Below, piece after piece: positions 1-6,892 of a stretch of DNA of 64,000 nucleotides. Numbering within the stretch: the first letter of the stretch is position 1; every line of letters begins with the position of its first letter. Made by a program: the position numbers and the translations under genes. The notes beneath the pieces were generated by a model. That model made no database searches, was not told the DNA's origin, and saw only the letters and a program-made list of their open reading frames with translations. This DNA comes from an uncultured Persicobacter sp. Lineage in GTDB: Bacteria; Bacteroidota; Bacteroidia; Cytophagales; Cyclobacteriaceae. The stretch is from the NCBI GenBank assembly GCA_947498325.1, contig CANMKE010000010.1, positions 62,001-126,000 on the forward strand. Direction: 5' to 3'.

Positions 1-761
1 GATTCCGACAACTTCACATTCATCGCCGAAGCAGTCGGGCCCCAATAGTTCATCGCTTCTGCCGCTTCTTCTATGTTGGTATTGAATCGAGCCTGCGTGA
101 AAGCCAACTGATCCACTACCGTACCCGTTTCTGAGGCCTTCATTCGGTACTGAGAAAGTACATTAGTGGCAATATCCGCAGAGCGTGCCAAACCCAAATT
201 ACCCGCAGCTGCCAAATCCAGCGTACCCCCCAAAGCCTGCACCTGCTGTGTGGTGTCAAATCCTGCCAAAGCCAAATAGCCCATCGCATCGGCTGACTCC
301 CGAGCAGAAAAAGCCGTGGTAGCACCTGCTTCTCTTGCCGCTGTTTTGAGCGTAACCATCTCCTCCGTAGATGCCTGCGAAAGAGCCTGCACATTGGACA
401 TCGACTTTTCAAAGCCTGCGCCCACACCCACCACACTACCCAGTGCCGTACCTGCACCCAAGGTCAAGCCCAAGCCAACAGCCAATCCCTTCAGTTTCGA
501 ACTAAGGGAAGTGGTGGACTTTTCAACCTTGTGAATGGACGACGCCCCACGGTTGCCAAACTTCACCAAGGAGCCTGTTGCCTGATCACTTGCCTGTTTG
601 GTCTTAACAAAACGGCCGTTCACATTGCGTAAACGGCCGTCAGTATCTTTGGAAAATTTCGTCAGAGAACGGTCGGCCGCTTGCGCATTTCTGGTCAGCT
701 GTGGCAATACCTGATTACCATTAGTCTGGACGTTGATGTCGTATAGCGTTTGCGAACTCAT
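1..761 (-). CDS. Phage tail tape measure protein, N-terminal 253 residues (runs off window)
   Basis: The start is ATG at 761, two bases after the stop of the preceding chaperone reading frame, and the gene is open to the window edge. Residues ~95-230 read like the TP901-type tape measure core (REAGATTAFSARESADAMG, then LALAGFDTTQQVQALGGTLD), a family that sets tail length and is ejected with the DNA. The first ~80 residues are rich in K/S/T/N and polar, as is usual at the head of these proteins. The position directly after the G/GT-type chaperone is the classic order for long-tailed phages. The remaining part, normally several hundred residues with membrane segments, must lie upstream of base 1. 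Confidence 0.85.
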   Translation of the reverse strand, partial: MSSQTLYDINVQTNGNQVLPQLTRNAQAADRSLTKFSKDTDGRLRNVNGRFVKTKQASDQATGSLVKFGNRGASSIHKVEKSTTSLSSKLKGLAVGLGLTLGAGTALGSVVGVGAGFEKSMSNVQALSQASTEEMVTLKTAAREAGATTAFSARESADAMGYLALAGFDTTQQVQALGGTLDLAAAGNLGLARSADIATNVLSQYRMKASETGTVVDQLAFTQARFNTNIEEAAEAMNYWGPTASAMNVKLSE

Positions 762-762
762 T

Positions 763-1271
763 TTATCTGGTGGTTTTCTCTTCTTGTCGAATATGCTCTA
801 AGAGCGCAATTTTCTTTGCCCACTCCCGATCCGTCAATTGATCGGGTGTAGCACATACATTATAATATTGTAGGAGGGTGTCAAAATATTCAACCGAACC
901 TGTCTGAACGGTCTCTTTGGCATCTTCTAACAGCTCCCCCAGTTGGCGTTTTTTGCCTTCACCAGTTTATTACCGCAGAAGTCAACCAAGGCCACATACA
1001 CTTCAATGTCTGCATTGATTTGCTCAATGGTCAAGTCACCACCCAACAAACAATCCGCCATCAACTGGTCAGCCTTCTTGGTCAGATCAAAAGTACCATC
1101 CTCATTTTGTGCCAATGATTCTGCCGCACTCAATTGCTGACGGGTAGGCATTTTGAAAAACAAGGCCACTTCTTCAAAGGCGAAGAACTTGATACGGCCA
1201 TGTTTCTTTTTCCAGCCCGCTACTTCGCCCTGGAACTTTTCTGGAATCGAGAATTCTTTTTCCTCTTTCAT
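763..1271 (-). CDS. Tail assembly chaperone, -1 frameshift fusion product (gpGT-like, 169 aa)
   Basis: Ribosomes that slip back one base on the heptamer at 954-948 leave the 114-aa frame after residue 108 and continue 61 codons in the -1 frame to TAA at 765-763. The -1 frame has no start codon of its own and is open across the join. The extension reads ...AKKRQLGELLEDAK and ends HIRQEEKTTR. This is the lambda G/GT arrangement: a short abundant form and a rarer extended form that coat the tape measure protein before tube assembly. The stop sits 1 bp before the tape-measure ATG, so the three genes are translationally packed. Seen: frame phase and slippery site. Inferred: that slippage really occurs and at what rate. 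Confidence 0.75.
927..1271 (-). CDS. Tail assembly chaperone, unshifted short form (gpG-like, 114 aa)
   Basis: This is an acidic protein (starts MKEEKEFSIPEKFQGEVAGW) that lies between the tail tube gene and the tape measure gene. In lambda, Mu and relatives this slot is occupied by the chaperone that binds the tape measure. The last residues after the slippery site are NANWGSC. Family assignment rests mainly on size, position and the in-phase frameshift signal, because chaperones of this class are very divergent. It is the product made by ribosomes that do not slip, and is expected to be the majority form. Confidence 0.75.
   Translation of the reverse strand: MKEEKEFSIPEKFQGEVAGWKKKHGRIKFFAFEEVALFFKMPTRQQLSAAESLAQNEDGTFDLTKKADQLMADCLLGGDLTIEQINADIEVYVALVDFCGNKLVKAKNANWGSC
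948..954 (-). promoter_or_regulatory. Programmed -1 ribosomal frameshift site (A AAA AAC)
   Basis: On the - strand the short frame reads GCA AAA AAC, so the heptamer A AAA AAC is in the exact X XXY YYZ phase needed for simultaneous P- and A-site slippage. The -1 frame entered is open for 61 more codons and stops just before the tape measure start. A downstream stimulatory structure was not worked out. Confidence 0.75.
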
Positions 1272-1294
1272 AATTAATGTGGGTTTGAATGAAT

Positions 1295-1741
1295 TTAAAT
1301 TTGTGGTTCTACACGGAGCGCCAAGAAGGGCAAAGCCACTTTCGTGTGCGTATCTCCCTGACTAACCTTTTTACCTGCACTGGAGAACTTGGCACCAACA
1401 ACACGATCCACCACCGTTTTCAAAGCAATCGTGGTCGCATTCTCAGACTTAGGGATATGAGATAACAACATATCCACTTCCATCCCTTGAATACCTCGAA
1501 GTCCTCGCTTCTTCGCCTCCTCAACCAATGCTTCATAGTCAGACTGCAAGACCTCAATACTACCCGTAACTGTCTCATTGCCTTCACCGATATACTGTGC
1601 GGTGTTTCCTGCTCCGAAAATCGCCTCCAGTCCCAACTCCGTATTGTACTCCACATCCGTAATGGCAAACATCGGACGGCCATCAATCACCACATTAAAG
1701 TCCTTCCAAGAGAACTGCGCCTTTTTTGAATTAAATGACAT
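1295..1741 (-). CDS. Putative phage tail tube protein
   Basis: This 148-aa protein sits directly downstream of the sheath gene (2 bp gap) and before the chaperone, which is the standard slot for the inner tube of contractile tails. The sequence is rich in short beta-strand-like stretches (FNVVIDGRPMFAITDVEY, then TGSIEVLQSDYEAL), as expected of the tube fold. It should polymerise around the tape measure inside the sheath. No catalytic motif is seen or expected. Identity is by synteny and general character, not by a diagnostic motif. Confidence 0.65.
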   Translation of the reverse strand: MSFNSKKAQFSWKDFNVVIDGRPMFAITDVEYNTELGLEAIFGAGNTAQYIGEGNETVTGSIEVLQSDYEALVEEAKKRGLRGIQGMEVDMLLSHIPKSENATTIALKTVVDRVVGAKFSSAGKKVSQGDTHTKVALPFLALRVEPQI

Positions 1742-1743
1742 GA

Positions 1744-2934
1744 TTAAAGCGTTTGACTAAAGCCCAACTCAATCACAATTTCCTTGTGGTAGGCTCGTGG
1801 TTGTACCATCAATTTTACTTTGGTTTGCCCAGTGCTCAGGGTGTCCTGAATCGGATCGACAAAAGAGGCAAAGCCCGAGATTTCTCCCGCTGCCGTCATT
1901 TGCTGATTCACCGCATCATCAATACCACCTTGCAGGCGCTTGAGTTCCGTAATCGAAATCTGACCATCAGCATCCACCGCATAATCGTCATTCACAAAAT
2001 CACTGAACACTTCATAGGCAATGCGTTGCACCTTGTCAATCACACGACCATTCGCCATACTGGAGTAGTCGTCGCTGTCGGCTGTGGCCGTTGGGTCATC
2101 CGCATAGAAATACCCATTCTTGCCAAAGCGAACAATCGGCAACACATATCCCTTGTCATGAATCGCATCGGCAGCACTCATGATTTGCTCCGCAGAAGTC
2201 ACTCCATCGGTCAAATACGCTTCAGTAATCCCCAAATCACCATTAGCCACACGGCCAATATTTCTTTGAACCGCCAGGGAAGCATACAAACCAAGCAAGA
2301 AGCCCACTCGGCCTTCCTGACCTTCAAAGGAGGATTCACCACCTGCTAACTTGCGCCCATGCAAGGATACCTGCACTCGGTTATCCGTGCTTTGCTTCAG
2401 ATCCTTCAATGCGCCAATCTTCGACAAATCAAACATTCGTCCGCCCAATACGCATCGGGTCGGATGATGACGGTTTGAGAAATCAACGCACAAGGCTTGG
2501 GCTTTTAATACCGCATCCAACACATCTGCATCAATACCCTCAGCACTTGGTGTCGCTGGATTGTAAGTGGCCGTTAACTCCACATTCGCACCCCACATTT
2601 TCACACGCCCCGCACTGTCCGCCAATAGCTTTTTCGCAAACTCATTTTGCAAGTCGCAGATATCAGCAAGCAAAGTATCATCCGCCACCAACATCACCCA
2701 AAGCTCCTGACCATTAACCGCCTTCGAATAAAACTCCTGAATCTCTCGCAATGCAAAACCAGTAATACCTAAGGCTTCGGCATCTTCTACAGAGAAGATC
2801 ACCTTACTTTCCCCCAGGGCAATATCACCAGTGGCCACACCCGAAAGCACCAATGCACAAATCCCGTCATTTTGAGAAGCCGTGCCTCCCAATTGACCTT
2901 TCAGGATCTCAAATCCTACATTTGGAATGGCCAT
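1744..2934 (-). CDS. Contractile tail sheath protein (DUF2586-like)
   Basis: At 396 aa this is the length usual for short sheath proteins of Mu-like Bacteroidota phages annotated as DUF2586. It starts MAIPNVGFEILKGQLGG and ends with a PRAYHKEIVIELGFSQ stretch that resembles a sheath C-terminal strand. The protein would form the contractile outer cylinder around the tube encoded just downstream. Its presence shows that the virion is a myovirus. The family call is from memory of the sequence pattern, and the order sheath-tube-chaperone-tape measure supports it strongly. Confidence 0.75.
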   Translation of the reverse strand: MAIPNVGFEILKGQLGGTASQNDGICALVLSGVATGDIALGESKVIFSVEDAEALGITGFALREIQEFYSKAVNGQELWVMLVADDTLLADICDLQNEFAKKLLADSAGRVKMWGANVELTATYNPATPSAEGIDADVLDAVLKAQALCVDFSNRHHPTRCVLGGRMFDLSKIGALKDLKQSTDNRVQVSLHGRKLAGGESSFEGQEGRVGFLLGLYASLAVQRNIGRVANGDLGITEAYLTDGVTSAEQIMSAADAIHDKGYVLPIVRFGKNGYFYADDPTATADSDDYSSMANGRVIDKVQRIAYEVFSDFVNDDYAVDADGQISITELKRLQGGIDDAVNQQMTAAGEISGFASFVDPIQDTLSTGQTKVKLMVQPRAYHKEIVIELGFSQTL

Positions 2935-2935
2935 C

Positions 2936-3262
2936 TTACTTTATGTTTTCAAGCTTCTGCTTGGTGTCCTCAATTTCTTTTTCAATCTCCTGGCGTTGCT
3001 CATCTCCCTGAGCATCCAACAAAGATTCCTCCAACTCCTGAAGCTTATTGGTCAGCTTGGTTTGCTGTCCTTTTTGTGCTTTGGAGAGCCCCTTGGATTC
3101 CTTAGGTCGATTAACCTCTTCCACATCGCCAGCCTCACCATTCAGCACCAGTTGGTGTTGAATCGCAGGGTTCTGACGCTGAAAGCCCATGCCGTCGGTG
3201 GTGAAATAGAATTTTTTCACCTTCGGGTGATTGTCGAAATACTTTTTATGTTTCGCTTCCAT
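2936..3262 (-). CDS. Small phage protein with C-terminal coiled coil, unknown function
   Basis: This 108-aa protein has an N-terminal basic half with a possible short beta hairpin (KKYFDNHPKVKKFYFTTDG). Its C-terminal half is highly charged and heptad-like (ELEESLLDAQGDEQRQEIEKEIEDTKQKLENIK) and is very likely a coiled coil. It starts inside the tail of the 58-aa membrane gene (17-bp overlap) and ends 1 bp before the sheath start, so all belong to one operon. Position between the lysis cassette and the sheath suggests a minor structural or assembly protein, but nothing in the sequence proves a role. Confidence 0.6.
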   Translation of the reverse strand: MEAKHKKYFDNHPKVKKFYFTTDGMGFQRQNPAIQHQLVLNGEAGDVEEVNRPKESKGLSKAQKGQQTKLTNKLQELEESLLDAQGDEQRQEIEKEIEDTKQKLENIK

Positions 3263-3422
3263 CGAATATCCTTTGAAAAATGTTCCGTTTTAATTTGATA
3301 TGGTTGACCGTTTGCGGTTTGTCCACCAGCTTAATGCCAACATAAACTCCTGAGGAAAAACCCAAGAGTGACCCGAGAAGAACCGCAGCGACGAATCGCC
3401 ACGGCTTATCCAAACCCAACAT
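3246..3422 (-). CDS. Small single-span membrane protein in the lysis region (58 aa)
   Basis: The ATG at 3422-3420 shares its A with the stop of the endolysin gene (TAATG), a coupling seen at several joints of this operon. The protein starts MLGLDKPWRF, has one hydrophobic segment at residues ~10-30 (VAAVLLGSLLGFSSGVYVGI) and a basic tail. Its size, topology and place next to the endolysin suggest a lysis accessory protein (spanin-like or holin regulator), but no cysteine lipobox or diagnostic motif is present. It is real because of the coupled start and open frame. Confidence 0.6.
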   Translation of the reverse strand: MLGLDKPWRFVAAVLLGSLLGFSSGVYVGIKLVDKPQTVNHIKLKRNIFQRIFDGSET

Positions 3423-3955
3423 TAACTTATCCAGTCTGCTACATACAGATGGCGCTTGAGCCTTCGCTTCTTATACACGCCATCGCCTTCTCGTGAACCT
3501 GCACCGTTCGTGTTGCCTTCTATCGTAATGGCGTAATCCTGATCAGGAGGCCACCGATGTATATGCCCCACATGGGCAATTCGTTTCTTTGATGCAAAAT
3601 AGATCCCCATCACATCCGACTGTTGCGGAGGTTTACCATTCAAAGACTTTCCTTTTTTATAAATTAGTTTTGAAGTAGGGAACCAAGCTGGTGCCCAAGC
3701 TCCCGACTTTGGTCTGCGGAGGCTTTGTTGATCATAGCCCCATGCCATAAAAGCCCCACACCAAGGATAGCCCTCTGACAGTTGCACCGAAGCCAAATAC
3801 ATTTCAACTTCAACACCATCGTTTTGCCCTGTCAACTCTCGGACTCCCACTTGCGAAGCCAAGGTGGAATCCAACTGAACTCTTTTTAAGTCCGTCTTTG
3901 CAAATCCTGTCAAGGCAAAAGCCAGGAAGAGCATTAAAAATATGGTCTGTTTCAT
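3422..3955 (-). CDS. Endolysin with CHAP/NlpC-P60-like amidase-peptidase domain and signal peptide
   Basis: The protein is 177 aa from the ATG at 3955, which overlaps the upstream stop as TAATG. A frame extension to 4015 exists but would bury the signal peptide. Residues 1-19 (MKQTIFLMLFLAFALTGFA) are a signal peptide or signal-anchor. The catalytic triad of a cysteine peptidoglycan hydrolase can be read: Cys in YPWCGAFMAWGY, His in RIAHVGHIHRW, and Asn/Glu in ITIEGNTNGAG. It should cut the peptide bridges or amide bond of peptidoglycan at lysis. The signal peptide implies Sec export, so a pinholin-type trigger is possible. Neighbouring small membrane genes fit a lysis cassette. Confidence 0.75.
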   Translation of the reverse strand: MKQTIFLMLFLAFALTGFAKTDLKRVQLDSTLASQVGVRELTGQNDGVEVEMYLASVQLSEGYPWCGAFMAWGYDQQSLRRPKSGAWAPAWFPTSKLIYKKGKSLNGKPPQQSDVMGIYFASKKRIAHVGHIHRWPPDQDYAITIEGNTNGAGSREGDGVYKKRRLKRHLYVADWIS

Positions 3956-4314
3956 TATGCGAAAATTATTGCTGCTGTTAACAAATAGGCGATGAACAAC
4001 ATCATAGCCAACCACGGTCGGTCATCGTATTGTATCACATCTCCTTTACTAAAATCAAAGGGCTTCCCAAACTCCTCATCCATATAGCGCATCACCCTCG
4101 GAAAGGCCAATCGCATCACTACCCAAGCGAATGATACGGCTCCAAAGAAACACATTGCCTTAAACAAAAAGGCCTGAATGAGCCCTGCGTCATCCACCGC
4201 CGCAGTCGGGTCGATCCACACCGTAACATATCTGGAGAACCACCAGGCAAACAGCGCCAGGAAAAAGGGAACGTATTCCCCCCAGTGCTTCAAAATGTCA
4301 AGAATTCTTTTCAT
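3955..4314 (-). CDS. Three-span membrane protein, possible holin (119 aa)
   Basis: The start is ATG at 4314 (MKRILDILKHWGEY), inside the end of the preceding 60-aa gene. The open frame extends further upstream but overlaps that gene completely. Three hydrophobic segments are visible: YVPFFLALFAWWFSRYVTVW (~15-34), AFLFKAMCFFGAVSFAWVVM (~49-68) and LAMMLFIAYLLTAAIIFA (~100-118). It ends directly at the endolysin start (TAATG). Topology and place suit a holin that opens the membrane for the endolysin or collapses its potential. There is no family motif; the assignment is from context. Confidence 0.6.
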   Translation of the reverse strand: MKRILDILKHWGEYVPFFLALFAWWFSRYVTVWIDPTAAVDDAGLIQAFLFKAMCFFGAVSFAWVVMRLAFPRVMRYMDEEFGKPFDFSKGDVIQYDDRPWLAMMLFIAYLLTAAIIFA

Positions 4315-4480
4315 GAATTTTTTTGATTTGATCAATGAGAAATTTGAAAATCCAGCCTCCTGCCGCCCCACATATTCCACAGAGGAATGCAGTGAAAAGG
4401 TCACTGACCTGAACCAGATTAAAAATCATGGCGATAAAAGAGGCTGCACATCCAGAGGCTGAAGATTCAACTTGATTCAT
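4298..4480 (-). CDS. Small membrane protein of lysis cassette (60 aa), possible holin/antiholin
   Basis: It starts 5 bp after the stop of the capsid gene and overlaps the next gene by 17 bp. The sequence has hydrophobic stretches (CAASFIAMIFNLVQVSDLFTA, then FLCGICGAAGGWIFKFLI) and a strongly basic C-terminus (DQIKKIHEKNS). This pattern of two spans plus a charged tail is common among class II holins. Which of the two membrane genes is holin and which is antiholin cannot be told from sequence. Confidence 0.55.
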   Translation of the reverse strand: MNQVESSASGCAASFIAMIFNLVQVSDLFTAFLCGICGAAGGWIFKFLIDQIKKIHEKNS

Positions 4481-4485
4481 TCAAC

Positions 4486-5340
4486 CTATACCTTTAGGAT
4501 ACCCACTCCTTTATCATCTGCTCGGCGACGACGACCACCAGCACGCAACAAGAAGGAGATCAAGTCTCCATAATATTCCGCCTTATTCGGGTTGTCGAAC
4601 ATTTTGATATCACCCACCGCCTTAGCCAATGAGCGTTTTTGGTAACACAAAATCCCCTCGGTGTCATCTCCTGCACCTACTGACCCTGGAGGCTTCAAAG
4701 CCCCTGAATTATCAAAAGTCAGCACAGACGAACGCATCTGAATTTTGAAACCATACAGGTTCTCAAACATCGAATTCAAACGCTCATCATTCGAACGCAT
4801 CATCGCCAACAATGCCGTTACCTCCGTATCAGGGAAAAGCAATGGAATGTAGTTCGCAGGAACCAACGCATATCGGTCTTGCATTGGAATGTTGTGACGG
4901 TTGAACATCGTCTGCATTTTTTGCAACGAATCACGGGCAATCGCTCCTTCCGTTACCACATGATCAGTGTTCAGCCCACGGGCATAAACATCAATCAAGT
5001 CCTCAGCAACCTCCTCGGCAATCTTCATCTTATCATCATAGATGATGCTGTCTCTTTTATTGTAAGAGAGCTCCACTTTTTCGGCATCTCTTACCAATCG
5101 TGGATCAGTGGTGAACTCATTCAAGGAGTACAACACCTCACTGTCCGTACGCTGAACCGCTCCCGCAGGAACTACCGCACGGTTTTTCTCTACATTCGAA
5201 GGCGCACCCGCTTGTGGAATATGCACTACCTTTCCACCCAACACGTACTCATCCTCTGAGGTAACCGTATTCAGGAAAGCATTCTCTTTGTACAGATTAT
5301 CGACAATATCCTTTTGCCAAATTTCTACTTCTAAAGCCAT
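4486..5340 (-). CDS. Major capsid protein (HK97-fold type, putative)
   Basis: This 284-aa protein is placed 32 bp after the protease/scaffold gene, the canonical protease-scaffold-capsid order. The sequence is soluble, mixed alpha/beta, without catalytic motifs. It begins MALEVEIWQKDIVDNLYKEN, has a long helix-like segment around residues 90-125 (EKVELSYNKRDSIIYDDK, then MKIAEEVAEDLIDVYARGL) and ends with an arginine-rich patch (GGRRRRADDK). It would build the icosahedral head. Recognition is by synteny and general resemblance to capsid proteins of Mu-like Bacteroidota prophages. Confidence 0.7.
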   Translation of the reverse strand: MALEVEIWQKDIVDNLYKENAFLNTVTSEDEYVLGGKVVHIPQAGAPSNVEKNRAVVPAGAVQRTDSEVLYSLNEFTTDPRLVRDAEKVELSYNKRDSIIYDDKMKIAEEVAEDLIDVYARGLNTDHVVTEGAIARDSLQKMQTMFNRHNIPMQDRYALVPANYIPLLFPDTEVTALLAMMRSNDERLNSMFENLYGFKIQMRSSVLTFDNSGALKPPGSVGAGDDTEGILCYQKRSLAKAVGDIKMFDNPNKAEYYGDLISFLLRAGGRRRRADDKGVGILKV

Positions 5341-5372
5341 TTTAAACTTACTTTAAATGGTGTTTGAATTGA

Positions 5373-6308
5373 TTACAAATTGCTCGGCTCCTTGCCGAAC
5401 TCCTGCTTGAAAAGCGTTTTGTAAGCTTCCTTATCCGAAAGCTTCAATTGCTCCAAGGCTTTAGGGTTTTTCTCCGAAAGCTCAGAGAAGGTCATGCCCT
5501 CCAAAGATTTCGGCAAGCCACTGCCTGATGAAGTAGGGTCAGTAAATTCCCCCAGGTTCAAAGGCGCTTTCAAATCACCCACCAAAGTTTTTACCTCCGA
5601 AAGCTCCAGTTTCTCATAGATTTTCTTTTGCTCTACGGTGATTTTTTTAGCTTCAATAGCCGATAGAAGAATGCTGTTTTTCTCCTGCTTTTCAGCTGAC
5701 TTCTCAGCCTCTTCTTTCTCAGCTTTTAGGCGCTCATTTTCGGCCTTCAGGCTGATATTTTGTTGAGACAATTCAAGTACTTTGGTCAATACCTGACTGT
5801 CTTCCAAACCTGCCGATAGACTCAAGGCAGCGATAAGGGTGTCTTTAAGTTCCATTATCTTTTTTTGATTGTTAGTTGTACCCGAAGGCTTTAATTTTTT
5901 TACTGCTGAAAGCGTCAACAATTCTCCACTTTCATCCATCAATCGCAATGCGTTTTTGTTAGATCCAAAAGTTACAATTGACGCCTCTTTCATTTCCCAC
6001 TTCGTAACCACATCGCCATCCACCTCCAAAGGATTGACCCCAATGCTCGCCATTCGTATATGCCCGTCTTCCACCTTTCGAGCAATTACACTGGCATAGT
6101 CATCTTTGAGATCAAAAACAGGTTCTGCGGTAATTTCATTTCCTTCCACCTGTATATCCTTCCAATGACCAATGGGCATCATATAACCACAATGCTCATG
6201 AAACATTACAGGGTTCTTTCTGAATTGAGATAGATCTCCTCCAGCGGTCAATAGAATCAGTCCGTGTGAGTTTTTACTTTCATCATGTAATAAGAATCGT
6301 TTTGCCAT
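5373..6308 (-). CDS. Prohead protease fused to scaffold protein
   Basis: The 311-aa product has two parts. Residues 1-130 resemble HK97-type prohead proteases: candidate His48 in MMPIGHW, Ser88 in RMASIG, and the EASIVTFGSNKNALRL block that matches the EvSiv..aN..A signature. Residues ~152-311 are helical, K/E-rich and coiled-coil-like (QNISLKAENERLKAEKEEAE), as in a scaffold removed by the protease. An in-frame ATG at residue 152 (5855) could start a free scaffold, as gene Z lies inside gene I in Mu. An in-phase A AAA AAG heptamer lies directly before it. First gene of the - strand late block, divergent from terminase. Confidence 0.75.
   Translation of the reverse strand: MAKRFLLHDESKNSHGLILLTAGGDLSQFRKNPVMFHEHCGYMMPIGHWKDIQVEGNEITAEPVFDLKDDYASVIARKVEDGHIRMASIGVNPLEVDGDVVTKWEMKEASIVTFGSNKNALRLMDESGELLTLSAVKKLKPSGTTNNQKKIMELKDTLIAALSLSAGLEDSQVLTKVLELSQQNISLKAENERLKAEKEEAEKSAEKQEKNSILLSAIEAKKITVEQKKIYEKLELSEVKTLVGDLKAPLNLGEFTDPTSSGSGLPKSLEGMTFSELSEKNPKALEQLKLSDKEAYKTLFKQEFGKEPSNL
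5859..5865 (-). promoter_or_regulatory. Candidate -1 slippery site at protease/scaffold junction (A AAA AAG)
   Basis: The frame reads CAA AAA AAG, so the dnaX-type heptamer A AAA AAG is in exact slippage phase. A -1 slip adds D-N-G-T and stops at TAA 5847-5845, giving a 154-aa protease without scaffold. The heptamer is 4 bp before the in-frame ATG that could start free scaffold. Whether slippage happens is unproven. Confidence 0.4.
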
Positions 6309-6359
6309 TTCCTTTTGTTTGATGCAAGCAAGTTGGGCGATTTTTTAGATTAAAAATAA

Positions 6360-6390
6360 TTTGTTTTGACGGTGTGGTTATATGTGTTTG
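6360..6390 (+). promoter_or_regulatory. Candidate Bacteroidota-type promoter for the + strand late operon
   Basis: TTTG at 6360-6363, a 19-bp spacer, then TGTGTTTG at 6383-6390, which is one base off the TAnnTTTG -7 consensus of Bacteroidota sigma-ABfr promoters. It lies 65 bp before the terminase small subunit start, in the 146-bp gap between the two divergent late blocks. Confidence 0.4.
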
Positions 6391-6454
6391 CGACATAGAT
6401 ACTTTCTTTTTTCATAACATAAAATCATCCAATTTTATATTAAATATTATTGAT

Positions 6455-6892
6455 ATGGGGAAATTTGATATAAAGAAAGAGCAGGCGAAAAACTTGTACA
6501 TCAAGGGGAGAATCAACCGCAAAGAGATCAGTCAGATTGTCGGGGTGACAGAAAAGACCTTGCGCTCTTGGATTGATAAAGATGAGTGGAACTCCTTAAA
6601 GGAGGCGCAGACCGTCACCCGTCAACAACTCCTTCAGGATGCTTACAGTCAGCTCAAGGCTGTCAATCAAAAGATTGATGAAATGGGCGGTGTGCCTGAT
6701 AAGGTTTTGTCAGATGCCAAGTCTGCTTTGCGCAAGGAGATTGAAGCGTTTGAATCAAGCCCCCTGCATGTTTACTGCGAAGTGTTTGACGAGCTCACCG
6801 AATGGATCATTGAAAATAAACCTACCAAGTCATTGGAGTATTCAAAGCTATTCCGTGAGTTCCTGGAGGAAAAACATAAATCAGCATTGTAA
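6455..6892 (+). CDS. Phage terminase small subunit (HTH protein)
   Basis: The protein is 145 aa, starting MGKFDIKKEQAKNLYIKGRI at ATG 6455; a frame extension to 6374 has no support. Residues ~8-45 form a helix-turn-helix (IKGRINRKEISQIVGVTEKT then LRSWIDKDEW), as in small terminase subunits that recognise the packaging site. The C-terminal half is helical and charged, fitting an oligomerisation region. The stop overlaps the large subunit start (TAATG), which supports the assignment. It would feed phage DNA to the large subunit. Confidence 0.75.
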   Translation: MGKFDIKKEQAKNLYIKGRINRKEISQIVGVTEKTLRSWIDKDEWNSLKEAQTVTRQQLLQDAYSQLKAVNQKIDEMGGVPDKVLSDAKSALRKEIEAFESSPLHVYCEVFDELTEWIIENKPTKSLEYSKLFREFLEEKHKSAL

